Source of the DNA: Anastatus disparis
Taxonomy: Eukaryota > Arthropoda > Insecta > Hymenoptera > Eupelmidae
Length of the DNA stretch: 64,000 bases
Assembly (NCBI GenBank): GCA_017163975.1
Contig: JAFFSR010000351.1
Location: forward strand, 3,121,501-3,185,500
Direction: 5' to 3'
In this document: positions 9,790 to 21,559 of the stretch, piece by piece
How positions within the stretch are numbered: position 1 is the stretch's first letter
Layout: each line of letters opens with the position of its first letter
The notes under the pieces: model-generated
Seen by the model: only the letters and a program-made list of their open reading frames with translations
The model's database searches: none
Told to the model about the DNA's origin: nothing
Translations under genes and position numbers: made by a program

Positions 9790-12130
9790 GCTTTCTCATA
9801 GAGAAAGCATTGTATCGATAGAAAAAATTTTTTTCTATTTTTTCGTTAATTTGAACATATTTGAACTCGGTGAGTCGAAAAAAGTGGTTTCCAGAAAATG
9901 TCTGTATGTATGTGTGTGTGTGTGTGTGGATGTATGATTTCAGTTAGTAAATTGTATCTCGAGAACAACTCGATGGATTTGCTTCTAATTTTGCATGGAA
10001 TTTAGTTTTTTGACTAACTTGCTGGGAAGCTATTGATAATTGGTTCTTTTAGTGTAGTTTTCATTTTAGAGTTGTTTGAAAAAAAAAAAAAAAAATACTC
10101 GATGAATTCGCTTCAAAATTTGCACAGAAATTGTTTGTGATTGCCCAAATAAAATAAATTTTAAAAAACTGATTTTCTTAGCTTAGTTAATTTTAAGGCA
10201 TTTTGAAATTTTCGAAAAAAATGTTTCTATTTATTAGGCCAATAAAATCTTAAAAACTACTCGATGGATTTACTTCAAATTTTCCATACAATTTAATTTT
10301 TCGATCACCTGGTGCGGAAGCTATTGAGAATTGGTTTCCTTAGCGTAGTTTTTTTTAGAGTCATTTTAAGAATTTTAAAAAACTTTCGATTTTTCATTTT
10401 CTTTGTATTTTACGTAAACTACTCAAAGGATTTGTTTGAAAATTTGTATGGAACTTAATTTCGACCGCCAAAAGTAGAAAAACTTTTGAAAACTGATTTT
10501 CTTAGCGCACTTTTAATCTTAGAGCATTTTTTAAATTTTTAAAAAAATTTTTATTTAAAATTTTTTTCTATTTTACGAAAACCATTTGATAGATTTGCTC
10601 CAAAATTTAAATGCAAGTTATTCGCTACTGTCTGAAAAAAACAAGCTTTGGAAAATATATGTTCTCAAAGCAGTTTTAATTTTAGAGCATTTTGAAAATT
10701 AAAAAAAAATTTTATTTTTCATTTATCTTCTATTTTGTGTAAACCATACTATAAATTTTCTCCAAAATTTTCATACAATCAATTCGATATTGTCTGAAAA
10801 AAATAAGATTTTAAAAACTAATTTTCTCAGAGTGGTTACGATTTTAGAGAATTTTAAAGATTTTTAAAAAAATTTCGATTTTTTATTTCTTATTTTTTTT
10901 ATTTTACGTAAAGTACTCGACAGATTTGTTCTAAAATTTGCAGAGAAATAATTAGGGACTGTCGAAAGAAGAGAAATTTTTAAAAATTAGATCTCGAAAA
11001 TTACTCGATGGATTTGCTTCAAATTTCGCATACTATCTATGTTTTTGTCTAAGTAGACGGGAAGCTATTGAAAATTGGTATTGATAGAATAGTTTTTTTT
11101 ATAGAGCCATAAACATGAACTGTATTTATATATAAATATAAATGCATTTTATAAAGATTACATTTTTAAATTTTCAATTCTCTAATTCAAAGTATAAGAG
11201 GAGTGTCTCGACGTTTTAGTATTAGTAACTCTTGAAAATTTATAATAGTACTACTGATTTAGATGTTGACTTGTATTATTACATTGAATTAAGTCTTTAA
11301 TTATAATCATTAATAAATATTATAAATTAAATTGTTTTTTAATAAATGGAAAAAATATTAGAAGAAGAAGAAGAAGAAGAAGAAGAAAAAATTATAGATA
11401 TTAATAATTACGAAGTTGAACAAGTAAAAAAAACGCTCACTCAAATATATCCATAAGACATTTCTTTGTCTCGCGATTAACGTAATAATAAATCTATCAG
11501 TTTTTCTATTTCACGAAAACCATTAGATAGATTTGCTCCAAAATTTGTATGCAAGTTATTTGCTACTATCTGAAGTAAAAAAGATTTTACGTAAACTACT
11601 AAAAGAATTCGCTTAAAAATTTGTTTGAAAATTATTTTTGACTGCTGAAAGAAAAAAATTTTTCGAAAACTGATTTTCTTAGCGCACTACCATTCGATAG
11701 ATTTGCCCCAAAATTTGTATGCAAGTTATTTCTGAAGAAAACAAGTTAAAAAAAACTAATTTTCTCAGCGCAGTTTTAATTTAAAAGCATTTTGAAAATT
11801 TTCATAAAAATTTTTATTATATATTCATCTTCTTTCTTAGCGTGGTTAAGATTAGAAATTTTGTTGTCGTCATTCTTTTTATTATAACATTATATCATTT
11901 TTTCAATAGAACAAATTTTTTTGTATTACTTGATGATTTAAAGTAAATTATAAATGTTGAAAAAGCAAACAGCTAGCATATATGTTCAAAATTTATAAAG
12001 TACAATATGAGTAAATATTAATGTTAGACAATTGTTTAATATTAAAATCACATTTAAATATATATAAAAAAATTAATGAAACTCAAAGAGCTCTATGAGA
12101 AAGCATTCCGCCAAAGCACTTGGCAGCGTT
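9790..12130 (+). repeat. Long non-coding repeat R, copy 1
   Basis: The repeat begins with the self-complementary GCTTTCTCATAGAGAAAGC and ends CTCTATGAGAAAGCATTCCG then CCAAAGCACTTGGCAGCG plus a T-run. Start and end therefore contain inverted GCTTTCTCATAGAG. After a (TG)n run at about 9909-9927 the interior is a chain of degenerate ~200-240-bp units. Each has phrases like ACTCGATGGATTTGCTTC, GCAAGTTATTCGCTACTGTC and TTTTAGAGCATTTTG. Three other copies are at 14855-18170, 49581-51763 and 31201-32182. No coding capacity. The class is unclear; a Helitron-like or other non-autonomous DNA element is possible. A (GAA)n run lies at 11360-11390. Confidence 0.8.
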
Positions 12131-13879
12131 TTTTTTTTGTTATTTGTACTAATTTTTTTCATTATTTGCACTAATTTTTTCGTATAATTATTCAAATTTT
12201 TCTTTATTCCATATTTTTTTAAAATTCGTTATATAACAAAATATCAAAAGAAAAAACAAAACATGCTGATTAAACTAACCAATTTTATGACTACGACGAT
12301 CGCTTTATAGCTAACTACTACTTTATAGTGCGACGTATAGATGATTCCATACGTTTCCATGTGAGGTATAGAATTATCTATATTTTTTTATGTGAAGTAT
12401 AGCAAACTGAATATAGTTATGCTACGAATTGAAATGTATGTAACCTCAATACCCATTTAATTAGCTTTGCGCATACAACACCGCCGACACTTACTACCTC
12501 CTGGGTGGTCAGGTGAATATGTTTTAGCAATATTAATAAAATAGTTTGAATTTATAATATTAAATATAAATAGGAAAAGGTAACACACAATAATAATAAT
12601 AATAATATATGTTTGTTACTTACTTTTTATTTATTTCCTTTCTTTATTTAACACAAGAATACAAATAGTAAATTAAATTGGTTTGTTTTTATATGACTGG
12701 TTTAATATTTGATACATAATACCGTCTTCCAAAGTCAACGCAGTATTAAGCAAGTTTAAATTATAAATTTAGTTTCCTTTTTATTTAAGAATATAATTTT
12801 TATTATAATTTAACTAAATAAGTATTTCTAATAAGTATTTGAACAAATTTGAATAAGATTTATTATTATTATATTGTAAAAATTAGAAATATTAGGAATA
12901 AAACATTAAAATATAAAATTAATTATTTTGATTAGTTGAAATTTGATTTAGAAATAGTTCGAACAATTTTATATAGTTTTGATTTACAATATTATAATTT
13001 ACATAGATTTTCCAAAATAATTAAATTTTTACTCTTAAAATCATAAATTTCAGAAAGAATAATTAATAATTTATAAGTTATTAATGATAACTAACTAAAA
13101 TATAATTTTCATATATTTTTATAATAAAATTAGAGAAGTAATTTTGTATATATGCTAAAAAGAAAAAGAATAAAAGAAAGATGTTAAGTCCCAATTAAAG
13201 TTTTTTTGTATATACGCAACTGAGTTATTGAACTTGATCTTAGTTTCTATGGAGCGCTTATCAGTTTTCAAACGTGAGCTCTAAACCTTTCGATGCGCTT
13301 TTGTGTTAAGACACATGTATGTTTAAATAAATAATTTAAAAAGAATATATTATTTTAAAAATTAATATAAACTTTTCATTAAAAAACTCATTTTAAATGT
13401 TAAATTGTACTAAAATTATAATTTTTCATAAATTTTTAAAACTAATTTGTAATAAAAACTTGGGGGATATTGAAAAAATTTTTAATATCCCCTGTGTTTA
13501 ATCCTGGACCAAATCTAGAGAAATTATTCAACCTTAATGTTATAGCCCTTAAATTACATAGATAAATAGATATATATTTATTTTGTAACAGTTTACAAAA
13601 AGTGTGTGATACAAAAAATAATATATAATACATAATAAAATACAAAAATAAGATAATACTGTAACGTTACGTATAAATATTGCACTCATGATATCACAGT
13701 CGATTTCCTAAAACTAATAATACTACATAGGTAAGTCACCTTTCAGAGTGATATCACAGATCATTACAATAAAAAAATACACGCATAAACATTAATAAAA
13801 ATAAAAATAAACAAATCTTTAGAATTAATATCTATCAGTCAAAACAATAAAAATTAAAATAAAATAAAAATCGAACGAG
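12131..13879. other. AT-rich spacer
   Basis: No gene or repeat boundary recognised. There are an ATTATAATAA-type microsatellite near 12585-12608 and a short perfect hairpin at about 13462-13493 (GGGGGATATTGAAAAAATTT / AATATCCCC). The 3' part (13720-13879) is probably 3' untranslated sequence of the minus-strand RT remnant next to it. Confidence 0.45.
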
Positions 13880-14597
13880 TCAAATCAAAAAGTAAATAGT
13901 AACACATTTACTCTCAACCATGCGCTCATCAACCATACTATAAATACAAGCACACCTTGAAGCTATGTACGGGACTACACATAATAAATGAACATAAAGA
14001 GAGTATATATTATTCAAGGTCAAGCAAGTAACTCTTCGCTGCCGACTTAAACCTGCTGAGAGATGGAAGATACTTAATTTCAGCAGGTAGGGAATTCCAA
14101 AAATGCACACCTTGAACTTGTAAGGAATTCCATTCAGTCTCAGTGCGCTTAACCCTTTCAGAACCAATGTACATTACAATGTACATTGACATTTTTTGGT
14201 TTTTTTGAAATTGTGCAAAAGTGGCTTCAAATTTTGTAAAAAAATATGTGTATTAGATTGAAGTGGACTATTTCCGATCTCAAACTGAGGGCCTAAGTTA
14301 TTATATTTTTGATAGAAACTGAAAAAACTTGAAAAGAAAAAAAAAAAAATTTTTTTATCGCAAAAATTGCTTAATAAATGAACACTTATCATCGCTAAAT
14401 GGTTATCAGAACTTTTCATGATGAAATAATAATTCCGTTCTGAAAGGGTTAAAGGGCACTGCCAGATCCTTTGCCTCTTCCCTAGTAGCCACCCTGGGTA
14501 TACATTTAGTAAAGAGACTCACTAGATGCTCCGGAGTATTCAGGCGCACGATTTCGTACATAAGTACACAGTTGAAAATCAGGTGAACTTTAAACAC
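13880..14597 (-). pseudogene. Non-LTR reverse transcriptase, C-terminal fragment split by a MITE
   Basis: On the minus strand, 14597-14453 encodes IVRLNTPEHLVSLFTKCI...EEAKDLAVPF, and 14148-14010 encodes RTETEWNSLQVQGVHFWNSL then PAEIKYLPSLSRFKSAAKSY. FWNSLPxEI...FK...KxYL is the usual C-terminal tail of Jockey/CR1-like reverse transcriptases. The two halves are separated by a TTAA MITE (14153-14448). Deleting the MITE and one TTAA restores one continuous frame across the junction. Catalytic motifs are absent, so this is a 5'-truncated copy. It ends with a stop near 14010, then AT-rich 3' sequence of uncertain extent. Confidence 0.82.
14153..14448. mobile_element. 296-bp piggyBac-like MITE in an RT gene
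   Basis: TTAA at 14149-14152 and 14449-14452 flank ends CCCTTTCAGAAC and GTTCTGAAAGGG. TTAA plus CCC...GGG termini are the hallmark of piggyBac-superfamily elements. The interior includes AATGTACATTACAATGTACA and has no coding. The insertion is validated by the RT reading frame, which becomes continuous when the element and one TTAA are removed. Confidence 0.9.
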
Positions 14598-14964
14598 ACA
14601 TCGTGTGTTTGAAATTCACCGATAAAAATAAGATACGCAAATGTTGTGTAATATTATATTTTATACATTAAATTTGTTTTAAAAATAATTTCACATAAAT
14701 TCTGTGTATTAATTGTGTTAAAGAAATACACACTGTACTTAACACAGTTTTCACACAAAATATGTGTACCATGAAGGATTAATAATTATGTAAATATCAT
14801 GAATTGAGAATATTTATATGAATAGAAAAATTAGAAATTTCGAATCTACTTATTGCTTTCTTATAGAGAAAGCATTGCATCGATAAAAATTTTTTTTTTC
14901 TATTTTTTCATTAATTTGTACATATTTGGACTCAGGGAGTCGAAAAAAGTGGTTTCCAAAAAAT

Positions 14965-14970
14965 GTGCGT

Positions 14971-15019
<49 letters not shown>

Positions 15020-15050
15020 TGTGTGTGTGCGTGCGTGCGTGCGTGCGTGC

Positions 15051-15125
<75 letters not shown>
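14965..15125 (+). repeat. (TG)n / (TGCG)n compound microsatellite
   Basis: About 160 bp of alternating purine-pyrimidine sequence mixing GTGT with GTGC and GCGT blocks. Open frames through it in several frames (poly Cys-Val or His-Thr) are artefacts of the repeat. Such a tract is Z-DNA-prone. Confidence 0.97.
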
Positions 15126-15128
<3 letters not shown>

Positions 15129-16302
15129 TCAGTACGCCAATTAGATCTCGAAAACTACTCGATGGATTTGCTTCAAATTTTGCATACAATTTATTTTTTT
15201 GTCTAACTCCGCGGGAAGCTTTTGGAAATTGGTTTTCTTAGCGTATTTTTTTTAGAGTCATTTTAGAAATTATAAAAATTTCTATTTTTCATTTTTTTGT
15301 ATTTTATGTCAACTACTCAAAGAATTTGCTTGAAAATTTGTATGGAACTTATTTTTGACTGCCAAAAGAAGAAAAACTTTTGAAAACTGATTTTCTTAGC
15401 GTACTTTTAATTTTAGAGCATTTTTAAAATTAAAAAAAAAAATTTTTTTTTTTTATTTTACGAAAACCATTTGATAGATTTGCTCCGAAATTCGTATGCA
15501 AGTTATCCGCTACTGTCTGAAGAAAACAAGCTTTGGAAAACTTATTTTCTCAGAGCAGTTTTAATTTTAGAGCATTTTGAAAATTTTCAAAAAAAATTTT
15601 ATTTTTCATATATCTTCTATTTTGTGTAAACCATATTATAAATTTTCTCCAAAATTTTGATACAATCAATTCGCTATTGTCTGAAGAAAATAAGCTTTTG
15701 AAAATTAATTTCCATAGTGTGGTTACGATTTTAGAGAATTTTAAAGGTTTAAAAAAAATATTGATTTTTCGTTTCTTATTTGTTTTTATTTTACGTAGAG
15801 TACTTGATAAATTTGTTCAAAGATTTGCAAGGAAATTATTTGCGACTGCCAAAAAAAGGGAAATTTAAAAAAATTGATTTTCTTAGCGTAGTTTTAATTT
15901 TAGAGCCTTTTGAAAATTTTGAAAAAGAAATTTTGAAAAGAAAATGTTATTTATTTAGCCATGAAATCTCGAAAACAACTTGATGAATTTGCTTCAAATT
16001 TTTCATACTATCTATTATTTTGTATAAGTAGGCGCGAAGCTATTGGAAATTGGTTTTCATTGCATATTTTTTTTTATAGAGTCATTTTAAGAATTTAAAA
16101 AAAAAAATTTTTTTTTAAATTTACGATTTTTAATTTTTTTTTGTATTTTACGAAAACCACTGGATAGATTTTCTCCAAAATTTGTATGCAAGTTATTCGC
16201 TATTGTCTGAAGAAAATAGCTTTTAAAAACTTTTTTTCTCAATGCAGTTTTACTTTTTGATCATTTTAAAAATATTAAAAAAAATTCATTTTTTTTGTCA
16301 TT

Positions 16303-16529
16303 GTTACGAATTTTATTTTATTATTAAGCGACTAATATAATATTAAATTATAAAAAAGGCGAGAAAGCGTCCGCGACGTGGATCGACCCCCAGGACTCTT
16401 GCACGACAGACAAGTGCTCAAACGTTGAGCCATTCCCACCGATGCATTTTCATTTCTTTGGTCGCTTCATATTCTATAAACTGCATACTTGCATTTTTTC
16501 TATATTCGCTACTATACGACACTCGTAAC
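16303..16529. mobile_element. 227-bp insertion with GTTACGA termini carrying a tRNA-like sequence
   Basis: Inserted in repeat R copy 2. The ends are GTTACGA and TCGTAAC, flanked by ATT at 16300-16302 and 16530-16532. The site with ATT counted once matches the equivalent place in other R units. A 3-bp duplication with short inverted ends suggests a small DNA element that captured, or a SINE that contains, a tRNA-like segment. Confidence 0.6.
16368..16446 (-). pseudogene. tRNA-derived sequence (SINE head)
   Basis: The minus strand reads GGGAATGGCTCAACGTTTGA (D-arm, A-box-like), an anticodon arm with CTTG...CAAG stem and loop CTGTCGT, then GGGGGTCGATCCACG (T-arm, B box GGTCGATCC). Acceptor strands do not pair convincingly. 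A functional tRNA is unlikely; a tRNA-derived Pol III promoter is the better reading. The apparent anticodon would be GTC. Confidence 0.55.
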
Positions 16530-18170
16530 ATTATTCTACGTAAAATATTCGATGAAATTGCTCTAAAATTTGTATGCAAGTTATTCGCTATTGTCTGAAG
16601 AAAAATAACTTTGGAGAATTATATTTTCTTATCTATTAAAATTTTAAACTTGTAAAAATTCAATATGTCAAAAAAACACTTTAAGGCATAAAAATTAGAA
16701 TGCCGATGCCTTTGATTTACTGAATCTTATCTCGAAGAACCTACATAACAAAGACGTATCTTATAAAAAATTATAGACAATCGCAACTAAACTTTTAGAG
16801 TAAGATGATCGTATCATTACAGTGGATTCGACATAATTGTAACTGGATGTTCAATGGTGTCATGCGGGGAGGTGAAGAGTCAGAGGGGTACCCTATGCTT
16901 TAACATACGAAAGAAGTATTACTGCCAACTTAAAGTAATGAAATATTTTTCAATAAAAAGTTCTTTGAATGGCACTTAGAGATGGAATATATTATTCAAA
17001 TTACATTTAAACGTTTTTATTCAATAAATAAAACATTTTAAAATGTTATTTAATTTATTATAAATTAATTTAAGTTCGGTAATATGTTGAATGAAATTTG
17101 GCAACGCAGCGCTCCTATTTGTAGGTTAAGTTTAGCAGAAAAATATTATCTTGCAATTCAAAACTTATGTTATATATACGCTACGTTGTCAAATCTTTTA
17201 CGTAGCAGTAGCGGGTTTTCAAAAATTAACTCTTATTTCAATTTTAACTTTGGAAATCTCTGTTAATTTTCCTGAAAGGTATATAAAAAACTATATGAAA
17301 TGAATCCTTAGATAATATACTTTCATAATATCTAAATTTTAATTTGATTTTTTAACTTTTATGACAGAAATTTATATAAAACGCAACCGATTCTCAGCTC
17401 GCCCATAAGAGCCCATGTTATTTTTCGTATTTTTAACATTAAATTTCTCGAAAAAACATGCGGAATGAAATATGGAAAAAAATTGACGTGCTTTAATTTA
17501 ATATAATAAATCATATTTCAAAACTTCAAAGCATTCTGTTAATTTTTACGTAACCATTGAACATCCTTAAACCTCTATGTATCAATATCGTATCTTTGTA
17601 GAACTTTTAATATAATCGTTAGTCGAACATACGTACAATATGATAATTTTTTAAAGAGGGTTTCACGTATCTCTGTTCTTTCCCAATCAGAGAATTAATT
17701 TTTTGAAAGAACTAATAACTTTAGCAAAATGAAGAGAAAGCCGCATCTCGTATAAAAAAAATGAAAATTTTCTTTGATAAAAAAGGATTAATTTTATAAA
17801 TTCTTATCAAGAAAATGTTGAAAAACCAAATTGTTTAAGCTAACATTTCTACTTTCACTTTTTCAAGGTTTTTTTGAAAATGAAGCTATAAAATCAATTT
17901 TTCCTCGTCTATGTAAATATGACTTTGTTTGATACGAGATGTGATTTCTTTATTTTCTTACTGAAATTATTAATTTTTGTAAGAATGTTAATTCTTTTAT
18001 AATAATTTTTACACTCTTACACACACTTACATTATTTCCATTTTCAATTTTTCTTAAACAGAAATTATGTTTTTTACAATGAAATCATATTTAAAAAAAT
18101 TAAATCAAATTGCCCTAACTCAATGAGCTCTATTAGAAAGCATTGTGTCAAAGCACTTGGCAGCGTTTTT

Positions 18171-19997
18171 ATCAGTATGCAGAGCACAAGGCACTAAATA
18201 TATAACCAGACTATTAAAAACATAGCGCTGTTCGTATAGATCGCAAAACGATCTTTTTGCGTCCTAACAAACAACAAAATTATTCACCAAAGATGCAAAA
18301 TGGATCATTCTCGGCAAGTGCAAGCTTTGGATCTGAGCATTAACAAAGGAAATTTGTATATTGAATAAATTGTTAAAATTTTTATAAACTATCATATCAA
18401 ACTATTTAATAATAGATAAATAAAGATTAGTAGGAAAATATCAAATTTGAATAAAAATTGATATTTTTCTTACCGCAGCACCATCAAACCCAAAAACCGA
18501 TATGGTTCTGACTGACTCTTAATATTGCCATAATAGTCCAGTCATTGAAGCATTTCAGCTGGAAATTTTGTCGGTTGGGATGGATTAACATGAAAATTTG
18601 TCAGTAGGTAAAGAATAGTCCAAAAAACAAAAGTTATATAATGCCGATGTGCGCTTTTGCCCAGGGGGCGGGAGCCGCCCCTTCTCGGGGGCGGTGAGAA
18701 AAAAAAAACCATATAATTCGATGTCAAAATCAATTTAAAGCAAAACGTTTTCAAAGAGTTTTTTTGTTAAATGAATACTTTTCGACCTATAGGTGATTGA
18801 AAACATAGATTTTTAGTGTAAAAAAGCATGTTTTCTGACGGTTTTTCATGAAATAACTTGAAAAGTTTTAATTTTATCAAAAAACTCATAGGGAACAAAA
18901 ATAAAGCTTGTAAAGAAACAAAACGATTTCATTTTTAATCATTATTTTATATACAATACATAAGGAATTATAAATTATTGAATATTAATACTGTTACGCT
19001 TGAAACTTTAAGAGCAATATTCAACGTTAAATAACAGAAAAATGGCATACTTTTTGAAAAAAATGTATATAATATTTTTTAAAGGTATTAAGATTATCTT
19101 TCAAATCAATTTTGTTTTAAGTCAATAGTATAAAAATTAAAGGAGTTACAAGGAAAATAAAATTATTTTATATAGTTTGACAATAAAATTTCAATATTAA
19201 AACCACTGTCATTAAGACAGGTTTTGAAACATAAAGAAATCCTTTCAGGGTTTATCTTATTCAGGTACCAACTATGTGTTCTAAAAGTTTCAGCAATTGA
19301 GGATGCTTATTTTTTAAAAAAATCAAGTTTATATAAAAAAAAAAATTTTTTTATTATTCAAAAATTCATCCTTTTTTTAAAATATCTCAATAATTAACAG
19401 ATGTACGTAAAAAGTACTGAAGTTAAAAAATATAGCTTTTTTTTTCATGAGTATTTTGCTTTTTTTTTATTTTTGTCCGATAAAAATCAACTGAGATATC
19501 AGTGTTAGAATTCTGTAATCAGAGCCAAGTACCACCTATTTTTGGCCCTTCAAACGAAAAAATCTCAAAAAATAAAACTTTTTAAAAATTGATATTCACA
19601 TGACTTAAAGATAATACAATTACCTACAAAATCCATTTTGGAACAATTGAAAAGCTTAAAAATTAGCGGAGTTATCATAAAAAAACCAATCGTACTTTTT
19701 CGGTAAAATTTTTGGAGCGCATAAATTCGTTTATTTTCGAGTATTTTAGATACGTACATATAAATATTTTACAGTTTCTTTGAGTCTGTACGGTATATAG
19801 CTTCTATTCTTTTCAGCTCCTATATGTATATTTTGTAAGTGGACACACACACACACACATATATATATCATATAAGTATAAACTCAGGTAGAAGAAAAGA
19901 AATGAGACTATGTAGCTTGCCGATTTGATATGGGACTGCGAAAGATATACAAATTAATAAATTAGAGAAAGTTAATTTATCTACGTATTTAGAAAAT
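18171..19997. other. AT-rich, internally repetitive stretch upstream of the CXC gene
   Basis: No protein coding recognised. A small GC-rich hairpin stands out at about 18658-18702 (GGGGGCGGGAGCCGCCCC). From 18720 on the sequence repeats loose phrases (AAGGAGTTAC, GGAGTTATCAT, AACTCATAGGGAAC) spaced a few hundred bp apart, reminiscent of a decayed tandem array. It may form one large element with the CXC ORF and the array after it. Confidence 0.4.
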
Positions 19998-20399
19998 ATG
20001 CGTTACCAGACCTTTATTAAGGCTACAACTAAAAATAGCGCTGTAAAATTGTCATCATTAGTTCCAACAGTTGATGCTTTATGCGAACATTTTAAAAGAG
20101 TATATTTGCAAATGCAAATATGGTTAGGAAATAAAAATATTCTTCCGACAAATTGGGGATGGATCCATAAAGATGGTTTTTTACAGCCTACAAGAATGCT
20201 AAACCATCCTGCACCAGAACAGCTTCAAAGAATGATTTTTTGCAACCGTAAGACTACTTGTGGTGCTAATTGCAGTTGCAGAAAATTAGGATTATTTTGT
20301 AACTCGACATGTAGAACATGCTCTGGTGACAATTGTTTAAACTGCCCTCCGATCACAGATCCAGGAGAAGAAGAAGAAGTCGAAATTGATAATGAATAG
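19998..20399 (+). CDS. CXC (tesmin/TSO1-like) cysteine-rich domain protein, 133 codons
   Basis: An intact frame ending TAG. Residues about 28-75 contain ALCEHFKRVYLQMQIWLGNK, NWGWIHKDG and PAPEQL. Residues about 78-118 form the cysteine cluster MIFCNRKTTCGANCSCRKLG, LFCNSTCRTCSGDNCLNC. The tail is acidic (PGEEEEVEIDNE). This tripartite pattern (H..RVY.Q...WLG, WGW, then the CxC cluster) is found at the C-terminus of many multicopy, probably transposon-borne insect and cnidarian proteins. CXC domains in tesmin/TSO1 bind DNA through zinc-cysteine clusters. The frame is short, so this is probably the 3' exon or a 5'-truncated end of a longer protein. Start choice is arbitrary (first ATG). No disrupting mutation is seen, unlike its neighbours. 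Confidence 0.72.
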   Translation: MRYQTFIKATTKNSAVKLSSLVPTVDALCEHFKRVYLQMQIWLGNKNILPTNWGWIHKDGFLQPTRMLNHPAPEQLQRMIFCNRKTTCGANCSCRKLGLFCNSTCRTCSGDNCLNCPPITDPGEEEEVEIDNE

Positions 20400-20629
20400 A
20401 ATTTAAAAAAATTTGTTTAAAATTTAAGTGAAATATTTGTATTTTTTATTTTGTTCTTATAATAATAATAATAATAATTTTTAAGTTATGATAGTCTTAT
20501 AATTTTAACCATAAATAGTCATTTTTAAATGTAAAATACTTAAATATATTCTAAATTCTATAATAAGACATAAAAAATATATTATTAATAGAATAAAAGT
20601 TATTAAATTATTAAAAGTACCAAAGACTC

Positions 20630-21100
20630 GTTTTTTTGGCATTTTATCATCAAGGGTTGTTTTTAAGGGTTGAAATGTTACAATAAAATAAAAATCATTA
20701 TAAACTGTGAAAAAATGTCTAATTTAATATAAATATGTCATTACAAAATAATTTATATGTTCAAAATTATTTTTTTCTATTTTTCATCGTAAGGGGTAGT
20801 TTTTAAGGGTTGAAATAATGTAATAAATTAAAAATTATATCATAAACTTAAAACGTTGATATTTTTCCATAATTGTATCATAAAAATATTTTTTAATATT
20901 AAAAACTATATATGCTCTTTTTATTAAGTCAAAGGGGTGGTTTTTAAGGGTTGTAAAAATGCTTAATATCATTAATTATGTTCCACAATATTAAACAATA
21001 CTTATTTTAGACATTCCAAGATTATTTTAATTATTTATAAGCGTAAATCGGCATTTTTACTATTTTTCAACTTTAAGGGTAGTTTTTACCCCTTTAAAGC
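20630..21100 (+). repeat. ~140-bp tandem array with AGTTTTTAAGGGTTG core
   Basis: The phrase (GGGGT)(GG/AG)TTTTTAAGGGTTG recurs near 20657, 20800, 20939 and, weaker, 21069, at intervals of about 143, 139 and 130 bp, each followed by AT-rich filler. The last unit runs into TTTACCCCTTTAAAGC and CGCACCTCGCCGATATATAA. It lies about 230 bp downstream of the CXC ORF and is likely part of the same element's 3' region. Confidence 0.65.
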
Positions 21101-21559
21101 AAAAAGCGCACCTCGCCGATATATAACTTTTGATCTGTAGGGTTATATAAGCTTAATCCTAAAGTTTTATGAAAATCGGTGCTAACCGAAAGAATTTCCA
21201 GGTTATACCCTTCTTTTGCCTCCAATGACTGGACTATAAACAATCCTGAATCACGCATTGAGAGCCCTGTCGAGCTGGTAATTTTGGTATCAAAAGAGGT
21301 TGTCTTACAGAACACATGTGTAATCGCAAATAGGAATGATAAGAGATTGGACCAATTCTCACCTAAAAGTTTTAAAGAATGATCTTCTGTAGAACTTCTA
21401 AGAGTTAAGCATGCCAAAGACTCTTTAGAATCTGGTTTAACTAGATGCCAAGACAATCCGATCATGATTATCACAATCCGAGAGAAAGGAACCTGCTTAT
21501 TGGTAACCAGAAAACCTATGCATACCGAAAGGCGTACGTGAGAAGCATATGCTCACTGC

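Larger units (their letters stand above)
14855..18170 (+). repeat. Long non-coding repeat R, copy 2
   Basis: Starts GCTTTCTTATAGAGAAAGC and ends CAAAGCACTTGGCAGCG, matching copies at 9790 and 49581. It is longer because of an expanded GT/GC microsatellite near its 5' end, a 227-bp insertion at 16303-16529, and unaligned AT-rich sequence at about 16650-18100. The same ~200-bp internal units are recognisable from 15140 to 16640. Confidence 0.75.

Noticed and set aside
14853..15241. Long open frames in three frames (poly Cys-Val, poly His-Thr)
   Set aside because: They are translations of the GT/GC microsatellite; a dinucleotide run is open in all frames.
16368..16446. Functional tRNA gene
   Set aside because: Acceptor stem does not pair and there is no convincing terminator in the right place; it lies in a repeat insertion.
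21094..21474. 126-codon minus-strand frame as a gene
   Set aside because: No motif recognised; it is adjacent to a decayed RT and could be its tail or chance. Left unassigned.
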